From assembly GCA_965249005.1 (NCBI GenBank), contig CBDFLD010000021.1:496001-560000 (forward strand): a DNA stretch of 64,000 nucleotides, written 5' to 3'. Position 1 is the stretch's first letter. Each line of letters begins with the position of its first letter. The stretch comes from CBDFLD01 sp965249005 (GTDB lineage: Bacteria > Acidobacteriota > UBA6911). This document shows positions 26,372 through 34,790 of this stretch, piece by piece. Under the pieces are notes generated by a model that made no database searches, had not been told where the DNA came from, and saw only the letters and a program-made list of their open reading frames with translations. The translations under genes were made by a program, and so were the position numbers.

Positions 26372-27553
26372 TCATACAGGTTCACTTTTCACAGCACCGG
26401 CCACGGCGGTAGCGATCTGCGGAGCAACACTGCGATCTAGTGGATCGGGCAGGACCCGATCGGGCGACGGATTGGAGGTCGCGGCGGCCAGGGCTCGGGC
26501 CGCCGCGATCTTCATTTCCTCGGTGATCGAAGAGGCGCCCGTGTCCAGGGCGCCGCGGAAGATCCCGGGAAACGCCAGCACATTGTTGACCTGGTTCGGA
26601 AAGTCGCTTCGCCCCGTGCCGACGACCGCCGCACCGCCACGGCGCGCCTCCTCGGGCATGATTTCCGGCGTCGGATTGGCCAGCGCCAGCACGATGGAGT
26701 TGTCCGCCATCTTTGAGACGTCCTCCGCGGAGAGTAGATTCCCCTTGCTGACATCGATGAAGACGTCGGCATTGACGAGCATCTCCTGCAACGACCCGGC
26801 CCGATTCCTTCGATTCGTGTAGCGCAGTAGTTCCTGCTTGTACTCGGCGAGATCCTCGCGATTCTTGTGGATGGCTCCCTTCGTGTCGCAAACGACCACA
26901 TCGTCGACTGGAATGCATATCCGGGTGTCGTGGCCCACGCAGCGCAGCAAGCGCGCGATCGCGGTACCGGCCGCTCCCGCTCCGTTGATCACGACGCACA
27001 ACGTGGTGATGTCGCGATGCAGAACCTTTGCAGCGTTGATCAATGCCGCAAGCAACACGATCGCCGTTCCATGTTGATCGTCATGAAAGACGGGAATACC
27101 AATATCCTGCAACTGTCGCTCGATGGTAAAGCAACGGGGGGCAGAAATGTCTTCCAGGTTGATCCCGCCGAAGACCGGGGCAATATGTCGCACGGTTGCC
27201 ACGATCTCGTCAGGCTGCTTGGTGTCGAGGCAAATGGGCCATGCGTCGATGTTGGCGAACTCTCGGAACAACAATGACTTGCCTTCCATCACCGGGATAG
27301 CCGCGTGTGGGCCGATGTCACCCAGGCCCAGCACGGCCGAGCCGTCGCTAACCACCGCGACTGTGTTTCGCTTGATCGTCAGCTCGCGCGCCTTGCTTCG
27401 ATCTGCCGCGATCACCTCGCAAGGACGTGCAACTCCAGGTGTGTAAGCAAGAGAAAGATCGTCGCGGTTTGCAATCGGCATCTTTCCCACAACGCTGATT
27501 TTTCCGCGGAGTTGCTCGTGGACGATGAGGCTGCGCTCGAAGAAATCACTCAT
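26372..27553 (-). CDS. malic enzyme (NAD(P)-dependent, decarboxylating)
   Basis: 393 residues, the short bacterial type without a phosphotransacetylase domain. The N-terminal SLAYTPGVARPCE segment, the catalytic lysine region in VAVVSDGSAVLGLGDIG, the metal site GINLEDISAPRCF, FHDDQHGTAIV, and the Rossmann motif GAGAAGTAIARLL are all present. It converts malate to pyruvate and CO2 and provides NAD(P)H. It is separated from the SDR gene upstream by 54 bases on the same strand. I do not assign maeA or maeB. Confidence 0.9.
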   Translation of the reverse strand: MSDFFERSLIVHEQLRGKISVVGKMPIANRDDLSLAYTPGVARPCEVIAADRSKARELTIKRNTVAVVSDGSAVLGLGDIGPHAAIPVMEGKSLLFREFANIDAWPICLDTKQPDEIVATVRHIAPVFGGINLEDISAPRCFTIERQLQDIGIPVFHDDQHGTAIVLLAALINAAKVLHRDITTLCVVINGAGAAGTAIARLLRCVGHDTRICIPVDDVVVCDTKGAIHKNREDLAEYKQELLRYTNRRNRAGSLQEMLVNADVFIDVSKGNLLSAEDVSKMADNSIVLALANPTPEIMPEEARRGGAAVVGTGRSDFPNQVNNVLAFPGIFRGALDTGASSITEEMKIAAARALAAATSNPSPDRVLPDPLDRSVAPQIATAVAGAVKSEPV

Positions 27554-27606
27554 GATCTGAGAGTCCTTTCCGTCATTCCATTGTGCCTTTTCCCACAGCC
27601 CGTGCG

Positions 27607-28356
27607 CTAGGACGTCATCCCTCCATCTACAGCGAACTCCTGACCGTGGACATAGGATGATTCATCACTAGCCAGAAACAGAACCAAGTTCGCCACCTCT
27701 TCTGGCTGGCCGAATCGGCCCAGGGGGACCTGGCTCTGGATTCCCTCCGCCATCTGTTCCATATCAGCCGGCGGCATGCCAGTTTTGCCGAAGATGGGTG
27801 TTGCGATGGGGCCGGGGCTTACGGCGTTGACACGGATGCCACGGGGGGCCAGTTCGGTTGCAGCAACGCGGACCATCTGCGCCAAGGCCGCCTTGGTTGC
27901 GGAATACGCGCTGGTACCAGCCATGCCCTGCCGGTTCGCCACGGATGTGGTGGCGATGATCGAGGCGCCGTCTTTCAGTACCGGCATGGCGTGCTTGATC
28001 GCCAGCCAGGGCCCCTTGACGTTGATGGCGAACTGACGGTCGAAGTCCTCTTCGCTATGAAGGTCCCAGGGGGAAAATTTGGCAATTCCCGCGTTGAGAA
28101 ATAGAACGTCAATGGGGCCATACTTTTCACGCACACTGGTGAAGAGGTGCTTCACATCCTGCTCCGACGCGGCATCGGATGCCACCCCCTCAACGTTGCT
28201 GCCGAGCTCGGCGCGTGCCTTGTCCAGGTTCTTGGCATTCTTGCCGGTGATGATGACCTTGGCGCCCTCTGCGACGAACCTGCGCGCCGCCGCGAAACCA
28301 ATCCCAGTCGTGCCGCCAGTGATCACGGCCACCTTGTCGTTCAACTTGCCTGCCAT
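27607..28356 (-). CDS. SDR family oxidoreductase
   Basis: ATG at 28356, after an AAGGAG site, gives 249 residues, the usual length. TGGTTGIG is the cofactor motif, LNAGI follows at the expected distance, and the catalytic Ser/Tyr/Lys can be read in ATTSVANRQG and YSATKAAL. It resembles glucose 1-dehydrogenase- or FabG-like enzymes (YVHGQEFAVDGG at the C-terminus). Substrate unknown. It shares a strand with the malic enzyme. Confidence 0.9.
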   Translation of the reverse strand: MAGKLNDKVAVITGGTTGIGFAAARRFVAEGAKVIITGKNAKNLDKARAELGSNVEGVASDAASEQDVKHLFTSVREKYGPIDVLFLNAGIAKFSPWDLHSEEDFDRQFAINVKGPWLAIKHAMPVLKDGASIIATTSVANRQGMAGTSAYSATKAALAQMVRVAATELAPRGIRVNAVSPGPIATPIFGKTGMPPADMEQMAEGIQSQVPLGRFGQPEEVANLVLFLASDESSYVHGQEFAVDGGMTS

Positions 28357-28486
28357 ATCGTTTCTCCTTTTGTATCTGTAGAGGAAAATAGACCCGGGAT
28401 CATAGCTTGATATTGAGTTTTGCGCTAATCGTTTGCCCAACCAACTGAAAACTCAATATTCAAGCTGTGATCCCGCAGTGGGGGGT

Positions 28487-28507
28487 GCGTCTCGCGGCGC
28501 GAGACGC
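28487..28507. repeat. REP-like palindrome, family A
   Basis: Arms GCGTCTCGC and GCGAGACGC around loop GGC, followed by CTAC. An identical palindrome is found at 31966 next to the group II intron. It lies just beyond the end of the creD gene. Confidence 0.75.
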
Positions 28508-28514
28508 CTACGCC

Positions 28515-29853
28515 TCAGGAGGCGGTCCAGTCTGTTTTGCGGGTGAGGTACATGACAAGCGCCAGGATGAGGAACAGCCCGGCTGATCCGATCAACAGCG
28601 CGTAGTCCTCGTTGTTGAGGAGGATGTAGAGATAGGCGTACAACGCAGCCACGATGGTGCCGACCACTAGTGCTCGGCCCGCGCTTTTGAGGACTGCAGC
28701 GCAATAGGCGGTGATGAGTCCCGCGACGGCTAGACTGGCCAGGACGTATGTGCCGACGAAACCGACGTGTTCGGAGATGGATAGGATCAGCAGATAGAAG
28801 ATGCACATCGCGGCGCCCACCAGCAGGTACTGCAACGAATGGATCGGCTGCTGGGCCAAGACCTCGAACATCCAGAGCGACAAGAACGTGAGCAGCAGGA
28901 ATAGGCTTGCGTACTTCACGCTGCGCTCTGACATGCGATATACGTCGACCGGAACGAAGAGATCGACTCCAAAACTCGATTGCTCCATCTCCTTGGTGAA
29001 GTTACTTTGGGATGTCCACTTCTGCGGATAGTTTCTGCCGAGAGACGCAATGGCCCAGTTTGAGTTAAACCCTTCCGCGTGCACCTCGAATTCTGTGGGG
29101 AGCCAATTTCCTTGGAAGCTCGGACTCGGCCAATTTGATGCCAAACTCACGTTGGTCTCGCGACCTAGTGGCGCGAAGAAGACACCCAGACTGCCATTGA
29201 GCTCGAGCGGAAAGCTGAAGTCGTAGCTCGAACCCGCAAGGTGCCCCTTCAGGGAAGCGTGGATTCCGGAGCCCGTGCCTCCGTGATCGCCTGGTCCGGG
29301 ATCGAAGGGAATCTCAACCCCATGCCACGCCAGGGCTGCCTGGTTTTGGATGGTCCGGGCGTCGGAGACTCTGACCCAAAGCTCCGCGCGATCCCAAAGA
29401 ACGTCGCCAGAGTCAATCCCCCATTCGGCGAGATCAGGCTGGAGAAAGCGCCCCTTCACCTCGCAAGCGATAGACGGGGATTTCGAAGATTCCACGGTGG
29501 CGCAGCTCGCTTTCGATTTTCCCTTCGATCTGGAGGTCGTCTGGAAGAAACGATGCCGAACGGATGGATGTCCGGATCTTCTTGTTACCCGATGCATCCT
29601 CTTCCGTGGATCTAAACGTATAGGGAACGACGAGAGCTGGGCCGGCGATTCTCTGTTCGTTGCCCCATTTGCCTGTCACCTCCTGTACAGCCGTGTCGCG
29701 CCTGTCTGAACGTTCGCCGATCAGTCCCTGAATCATGAAAACAGGAATCTGCAACAAGAGAACGAGGAATCCAATGAGCATTGCACGCAGAAGCCGGGAA
29801 CTTTGCAATGAATTGAGCACGTCGGCAATACTTGTCTGAGTCGGAGTTTTCAT
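28515..29853 (-). pseudogene. creD: creD-like inner membrane protein, frameshifted
   Basis: The first 130 residues (from ATG 29853) have the CreD N-terminal membrane segment (AMLIGFLVLLLQIPVFMI) and the GPALVVPYTF and RHRGIFEIPVYRL segments. The rest reads in another frame from near 29455 (VKGRFLQPDL) through the multi-helix C-terminal membrane part, ending at 28515. Dropping one G from GAGGTG joins the halves as YRLRVKGRF. CreD is a cell envelope integrity protein, often induced with beta-lactam stress regulators. A near-perfect palindrome lies 80 bases upstream. Confidence 0.75.
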
Positions 29854-29932
29854 TCTTGGCCCAACTTTCTATCTGTTACCCACCCGCGAGGTTCATATCA
29901 TCAATATAGGCTGATTGAAATACTGATGTCAA

Positions 29933-29953
29933 GTACTTTGTAGTACAAAGTAC
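29933..29953. promoter_or_regulatory. perfect palindrome upstream of creD, likely operator
   Basis: Arms GTACTTTGTA and TACAAAGTAC flank a single base, so the 21-base site is a perfect palindrome. It lies 80 bases before the creD start and would suit a dimeric winged-helix regulator. The regulator gene is not in the window. The site may be the creD operator; that is inference. Confidence 0.5.
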
Positions 29954-29990
29954 CATCCCTACTCTGGGTGTATTGGGCGCACGCCGGCTC

Positions 29991-30020
29991 AAATGACATG
30001 TGAATCGTCATATGTCATTT
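29991..30020. promoter_or_regulatory. inverted repeat AAATGACAT / ATGTCATTT
   Basis: AAATGACAT at 29991-29999 and ATGTCATTT at 30012-30020, with a 12-base spacer, form a perfect 9-base inverted repeat. It is about 240 bases before rmuC and 140 before creD. It could be a regulator-binding site. No protein is assigned. Confidence 0.35.
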
Positions 30021-30262
30021 CAAACGACGATAGATACGTCAACCACATCGGACCAATTGACCGGGAACCGGCGCGGCAGTCGGCCATTTTGGGGTAGGGT
30101 TTGCCCTTCGTTCAGCCTGCGAACAGTTTGCCAACGATGATGGTTCATGCTATTTGTTGGGTTCGCAACAACAGAATGCCGCCACGGCCGTCGGATGGAA
30201 TCGTGGGCTCAGGCTGAAAATGCGGCGGCTCAACCGGTAAAGTCGCGGTTGGACGAACGAAC

Positions 30263-31714
30263 ATGTTAGAAATATCTATTGGCTCCATTGCCGGTATCGT
30301 TATAGCCACGCTTCTCGTCGGTGCTGCCTTCGGCTGGCTGGTGGCGCGAGGCCGACATACGCGCGAAACGGTACGGGTGAACAACGAGCTGAGTGAGTTC
30401 AGGGCTCGCCTGGAGCAGGCCGTCAAGGACAATGACCGTGTGAATCAAGAACTGAAGGAGCGCGACGTGGAACACCGGGCAACGACGGGCGAGCTCAACA
30501 CGCTGCGTCAGGAACACGCGCGAGTGACGACCGTCGTCGAGAAGGAGCGCGAGGCCAACCAGGAAAAGCTGGCCCTCCTGGATCAGGCCGAAAAGGTGCT
30601 GCGCGATACCTTTCAGGCACTGTCGTCGGAAGCCTTGCGACACAATAACCAGTCGTTCCTGGAATTAGCCAGGGCGTCTCTGGAGGAGTTTCACAAGACA
30701 GCCACCGGCGATCTGGAGCAGCGGCAAAAGGCGATCGACAATCTGGTCAAGCCCGTGCGGGAATCGATTGAAAAGGTCGATGCCAAGTTGCAGGAAGTGG
30801 AGAAGGATCGGATCGGGAGCTATTCCGCCTTGACCGAACAGGTCCGGTCGCTGGCCGAAACTCAAGCACAGCTGCATTCGGAGACGGCCAACCTGGTCAA
30901 GGCTCTGCAGACTCCCTCGGTGCGCGGCCGATGGGGTGAGATCCAGCTCAAGCGTGTGGTCGAGATGGCCGGCATGCTCGAACATTGCGACTTCTTTGAA
31001 CAGTGGACCACGACCACCGAAGACGGCCGGTTGCGCCCGGATCTGCTGGTGCGGCTACCGGGCGGAAAGAACGTCGTGGTCGATGCCAAGGCCCCTCTGG
31101 CGGCCTATCTCAAGGCGGTGGAAACCACGGATGAAGGCCGGAGGGATGCTCTTCTCGGAGATCACGCGCGCCAGGTCCGCGACCACATTAACCAGCTGGC
31201 CGGTAAGTCCTACTGGGAGCAGCTCGAGCCCACTCCGGAGTTCGTGGTCATGTTTCTTCCTGGCGAAACCTTCTTCAGCGCTGCGCTGCAGAAGGACCCG
31301 GGCTTGATCGAATATGGCGTTAACAACAAGGTCATTCCTGCCAGCCCCACCACCTTGATTGCACTCTTGCGCGCCGTGGCCTACGGCTGGCGCCAGGAGA
31401 CAATAGCGGAAAGCGCCCAGAGGATCAGCCAGCTGGGCCGGGAGCTGTACGATCGGATCCGTGTCTGGGCCGGCCATCTGGGCAAAACGGGCCAAGCACT
31501 GAAGAGTGCGGTCACTGCCTACAACAGTGCTATCGGCTCGCTCGAGGGCAGGGTCCTGATCCAGGCGCGAAGGTTACGGGAGCTGGGTGCGGCTACAGGC
31601 GACGAGCTGCCTGCTGTCGATACGGTGGATGAGAACATCCGAGATGTTGCTCAGCTCGAGCCAGAGTTGGAAGAGGACGACGACGTTGAGGACAAGACCT
31701 TCCGGGCACCCTGA
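30263..31714 (+). CDS. rmuC: RmuC family DNA recombination protein
   Basis: 483 residues. A single N-terminal membrane segment (about 7-27) anchors the protein, followed by a coiled coil (about 30-180). The RmuC core follows: RGRWGEIQLKRVVEMAGML, RPDLLVRLPGGKNVVVDAKAPL, with a PD-(D/E)xK-type nuclease site (D..DAK), then FLPGETFFSAALQKDPGLI. The family limits sequence inversions. The gene stands alone on its strand. Confidence 0.92.
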   Translation: MLEISIGSIAGIVIATLLVGAAFGWLVARGRHTRETVRVNNELSEFRARLEQAVKDNDRVNQELKERDVEHRATTGELNTLRQEHARVTTVVEKEREANQEKLALLDQAEKVLRDTFQALSSEALRHNNQSFLELARASLEEFHKTATGDLEQRQKAIDNLVKPVRESIEKVDAKLQEVEKDRIGSYSALTEQVRSLAETQAQLHSETANLVKALQTPSVRGRWGEIQLKRVVEMAGMLEHCDFFEQWTTTTEDGRLRPDLLVRLPGGKNVVVDAKAPLAAYLKAVETTDEGRRDALLGDHARQVRDHINQLAGKSYWEQLEPTPEFVVMFLPGETFFSAALQKDPGLIEYGVNNKVIPASPTTLIALLRAVAYGWRQETIAESAQRISQLGRELYDRIRVWAGHLGKTGQALKSAVTAYNSAIGSLEGRVLIQARRLRELGAATGDELPAVDTVDENIRDVAQLEPELEEDDDVEDKTFRAP

Positions 31715-31719
31715 CCCGT

Positions 31720-31876
31720 CCCTCAGGGCAGAAGACCGAAGTATCTTGTGACTTGTTGACCAAGGAGTGAAAAAAACCAGCAACGAGTGCCGAGACGGAC
31801 TTTCCTGATTCGCGTGCATAGGCCTTGGCCTGATGTACCAACTCTTCGTCGACCTCAAGGTAAGTTTGGTTTGCAT
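31720..31876 (-). pseudogene. DUF6364-like antitoxin, frameshifted
   Basis: ATG at 31876 starts MQTKLTL. One base later in another frame comes EVDEELVHQAKAYARESGKS, then ALVAGFFHSLV. Adding one G near 31858 would restore one frame in the style of ribbon-helix-helix antitoxins of the DUF6364 type. The following residues do not match any family, so the C-terminus is degraded. No toxin gene is next to it. Confidence 0.45.
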
Positions 31877-31965
31877 TCTAATGCGCTCCTGACGTACGAA
31901 AATCTGATAAATTATACGGCACACAGGAACTCTTGTCAGCGGTTAACTCCAACGGCATACAGGGT

Positions 31966-31986
31966 GCGTCTCGCGGCGCGAGACGC
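31966..31986. repeat. REP-like palindrome, family A, next to intron
   Basis: The same 21-base palindrome as at 28487, with loop GGC. The group II intron begins three bases after it (CTA, then GTGCG). Confidence 0.75.
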
Positions 31987-32424
31987 CTAGTGCGCCTGCG
32001 AGCGTGTTTGGCTAGCGAGGTGAAAGTCCTCGTCAGGCATACACACTCCGGCCTGTAACTGAAAGTAACTGCGTCCTTGTGAAAGGGGGTGGAGAGCAAC
32101 TGGAGGTGAACGAGCAGTCCGTAGTAAAGCGAACCCGTTTCGGCCGGGCTGACTGGCGAGCCTGCTAGGTAATGGCGAAGCCCGAAAGGCCTGTCGCGCT
32201 GAGGGGTTGTGTGCAAAAGCGACGGCAGGGGCAGTCAGGTGGTTGGGGACGGAATGCTCTGAAGGCCAAACACGTAAAGCAGGGAGACCTGAGCGACAGC
32301 CAAGACGGAGTTCATACTCGAAGGAGAGCCGAAGAGCCGGTAGCTCAGGAGTCAGAGCGTCCATAGTAGCGAAGAAGCGAGCTAACACTCGTGGAGCAAA
32401 GGGACGCAGGGAGGTGGATGCGGG

Positions 32425-33771
32425 ATGACCGAACAGTCGGAACAACAACCGGGCGCAGTGTTTAGAGGTCGGAAACGCCCTCGGACTCAACCCGACGGAG
32501 AAGTCCGCAGCCGATGGAGGTGGACGGAAGCGACGGTTTGGACGGACCGCATGTTGACGGCACTCGAGGCTGGAGTGCAAGGAGGGAAATGGGCCCGACT
32601 GATCGACAAGGTGTTTGCGGAAGCTAACCTGCTCTCGGCATACATACAAGTGGCCGGGAACAGGGGAGCCGCTGGCGTGGATCACGTGACGATAGATGAG
32701 TTCTCGCAACACCGAGACAAGAACCTGGGACGCATCGCACAAGCCTTGCAGAAACGCACCTACGTGCCACACGCGGTCCGACGCGTGTGGATCCCAAAGC
32801 CGGGAGGTGAGGAAAAGCGACCACTCGGTATCCCGACGGTGCGCGACCGTGTAGTTCAAACCGCGCTTCGCAACGTGCTGGAACCGATCTTCGAGCGGGA
32901 GTTTGCCGAGCATAGCTACGGCTTTCGACCCGGACTCAGCTGCAAGGACGCGCTTCGACGTGTTGTTGAGCTGAGGAAGAGTGGCTACGGCTACGTTGTG
33001 GACGCGGATTTGAAAGGCTATTTCGATTCGATTCCGCATGATAAGTTGATGGCACGCGTGCGAGAGAAAGTCAGCGACGGCCGGGTGCTCCGACTGATTG
33101 AGCAGTTTCTTAAGCAAGGGATCATGGATGGTCTGAAGCAGTGGACTCCAGAATCTGGTAGTCCGCAAGGCGCCGTGATCAGTCCCTTGCTTTCGAACGT
33201 TTACCTCAATCCGCTCGATCACCTGATGGCCAAGCGAGGCTTTCAAATGGTGCGCTACGCTGATGACTTTGTCATCTTGTGTCGTACGCGAGAAGAAGCA
33301 GAGGCGGCCTTGGCTCTGGTACAGGCGTGGACTTCGGAAGCTGGTCTGACGCTTCATCCGGAGAAGACGCGAATTGTGGATGCTGAGACGGAGGGATTTG
33401 ACTTTCTGGGGTATCACTTTCGAGCCCAGTATCGCTGGCCACGGAAGAAGAGCCTGAAGAAACTCAGAACGACCATCCGGGCGAAAACAAAACGTGCCCA
33501 TGGCCACAGTCTGGCATACATCATCGAGGATGTGAACGCGACGCTGCGAGGCTGGTTTGAGTACTTCAAGCAGAGTCACAGCAACACCTTTGAGCCCATA
33601 GATGGCTGGGTCCGGATGCGACTGCGATCGATACTGCGAAAGCGATGCGGTCGGAAGGGACGTGGCCGCGGGCGAGATCATCAACGCTGGCGGAATTCCT
33701 ACTTTGCTGAGCACGGGCTGTATTCCTTGGCGACTGCCCATGGCTTGGTCCGTCAATCCTCGTCGAGGTAA
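32425..33771 (+). CDS. ltrA: group II intron reverse transcriptase/maturase
   Basis: 448 residues. RT domain with SYGFRPGLSCKDAL, DADLKGYFDSIPHD and the active-site YADDFVIL (about 278-281). The thumb and domain X (TLRGWFEYFKQSH) follow. The tail is basic (KRCGRKGRGRGR) and ends in YFAEHGLYSLATAHGL, with no HNH endonuclease domain, so the protein would use a nick or replication fork for priming. The reading frame is intact, so the intron may be mobile. Confidence 0.92.
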   Translation: MTEQSEQQPGAVFRGRKRPRTQPDGEVRSRWRWTEATVWTDRMLTALEAGVQGGKWARLIDKVFAEANLLSAYIQVAGNRGAAGVDHVTIDEFSQHRDKNLGRIAQALQKRTYVPHAVRRVWIPKPGGEEKRPLGIPTVRDRVVQTALRNVLEPIFEREFAEHSYGFRPGLSCKDALRRVVELRKSGYGYVVDADLKGYFDSIPHDKLMARVREKVSDGRVLRLIEQFLKQGIMDGLKQWTPESGSPQGAVISPLLSNVYLNPLDHLMAKRGFQMVRYADDFVILCRTREEAEAALALVQAWTSEAGLTLHPEKTRIVDAETEGFDFLGYHFRAQYRWPRKKSLKKLRTTIRAKTKRAHGHSLAYIIEDVNATLRGWFEYFKQSHSNTFEPIDGWVRMRLRSILRKRCGRKGRGRGRDHQRWRNSYFAEHGLYSLATAHGLVRQSSSR

Positions 33772-33785
33772 GACCACCAACTGGA

Positions 33786-33819
33786 GAGCCGTATGCGGGA
33801 GAACCGCACGTACGGTTCG
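33786..33819 (+). ncRNA. group II intron domain V
   Basis: 34 bases that begin GAGCCGTATG and end CGTACGGTTCG, folding into a two-part stem with a GAGA-type loop. The catalytic AGC triad is at the 5' side. This is the expected domain V shape and is 40-odd bases before the intron end. Confidence 0.85.
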
Positions 33820-33882
33820 GAGGGAGGGGGGATCGAACTCAATCGGGCCTCCCTACCCCTATCCGCTCGTGGGGTGGGACGG

Positions 33883-34647
33883 CTACGGGAGCTCGCGGAT
33901 GCGGATGTTCTTGTAGTCTATTTCTCCGCCTTCGGATTCGAGGGCGATGTAGCCGGAGCGGGGGTGGCCGTCGGTGCCGCCGGAGACTTCCTCGCCGTTG
34001 ATCCAGACGCGGATCTCACCGTTGATGCAGCGGATGTAGTAGTGGTTCCACTCGCCGGCGCCCTTGGTCGTGTTCTTGGAAGGGAAGCTGCGCCGGCCAT
34101 CCGGGGATACGGGCGGGATCGGTGTCATCGTGGCCGTGCCGTAGGGGAAGACATCTCCGTGGGTGGTGAACCAGTCGGAGCTTTTCTTGTATTTCTTTTC
34201 GTACATCTCGACAAATCCGTGATCCATGACTTGTACTTCGATGGCGTGGGGAAACCTTTGCTTCGTTGTCTTCTCTTTGAGGGGCTTCAAGGATTCGTCG
34301 GTGACCCAGACGAAGACGCCGGAGTCGGTTCCCCAGCACCGGAGACGCCACTGCATGACGAGCTCGAAGTTCGTGTACTTCTGCTTGGAACGGATTATTC
34401 CGTAGGGTTTGCCGGTGCAGAAGGCGGTGCCGGCTTCTTCCCCTTCTCCCCATGACCAGGTGTCTTCGTCGCAGTTGACGTTGATGAAGTCATCGCCGTC
34501 GAGAGCGGTCCAACCGGGGCCGGTGCCGTCGAGAAAAGCCTTGGGTAGGTCTGGGGGGTCTTCGGCAATTGCCGTTGCTGTCAAAAGGACGAAGCAAGAA
34601 AAGAAAACGGCAACAACAATCAGGGAATCGGAATAGTCTCTTGTCAT
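33883..34647 (-). CDS. exported DUF1080 protein (3-keto-disaccharide hydrolase-like)
   Basis: ATG at 34647 starts a signal peptide in a 254-residue product. The DUF1080 jelly roll can be followed from GWTALDGDDF through YTNFELVMQWRL, SGVFVW, HAIEVQVMDHG, EWNHYYIRC, and GYIALESEGGEIDYKNIRIREL. Members of this family cleave glycosidic or 3-keto-glycoside bonds. The common 3-keto-glycoside substrate is family knowledge; the actual one is not known here. Confidence 0.85.
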   Translation of the reverse strand: MTRDYSDSLIVVAVFFSCFVLLTATAIAEDPPDLPKAFLDGTGPGWTALDGDDFINVNCDEDTWSWGEGEEAGTAFCTGKPYGIIRSKQKYTNFELVMQWRLRCWGTDSGVFVWVTDESLKPLKEKTTKQRFPHAIEVQVMDHGFVEMYEKKYKKSSDWFTTHGDVFPYGTATMTPIPPVSPDGRRSFPSKNTTKGAGEWNHYYIRCINGEIRVWINGEEVSGGTDGHPRSGYIALESEGGEIDYKNIRIRELP

Positions 34648-34769
34648 GGGTGATAGGCTAACGCAAGTAGGGGTGTGAGACAAGCGGTGGGGCGCGCGAC
34701 GTCCAGCCACCAATGGAGCGCGGATACACGGTGTGCGGGGGCGTTGTGGATTTCGGGGTGCTTGTGGGT

Positions 34770-34790
34770 GCCGCTCACGGCGTGAGCGGC
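34770..34790. repeat. REP-like palindrome, family A
   Basis: Arms GCCGCTCAC and GTGAGCGGC around GGC, followed on the plus strand by CTAC. The CTA is the complement of the TAG stop of the von Willebrand gene on the minus strand. Confidence 0.8.

Larger units (their letters stand above)
29854..30262. other. divergent promoter region of creD and rmuC
   Basis: 409 bases with no coding potential that I trust. It holds two inverted repeats, listed separately. Nothing else is recognised. Confidence 0.4.
31990..33862 (+). mobile_element. group II intron with maturase ORF
   Basis: The 5' end GTGCGCCTGCGAG is the usual group II start, and the 3' end CTACCCCTAT has the AY terminus. Length is about 1873 bases. 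Domain V lies at 33786-33819, and a domain VI-like region follows. The maturase sits in domain IV. The intron is three bases past a REP palindrome, and precise splicing would rejoin CTA with a C to restore the CTAC foot. Insertion after a hairpin is typical of IIC introns; the class is not confirmed. The last base is uncertain by one. Confidence 0.85.

Noticed and set aside
32000..32400. Repeated GC-rich segments before the maturase as a separate small RNA gene
   Set aside because: They are the domains I-IV of the group II intron.
31987..33780. Long open frame of 597 codons on the minus strand over the group II intron
   Set aside because: It is antisense to the maturase; no family match, and the maturase on the other strand has intact RT motifs.
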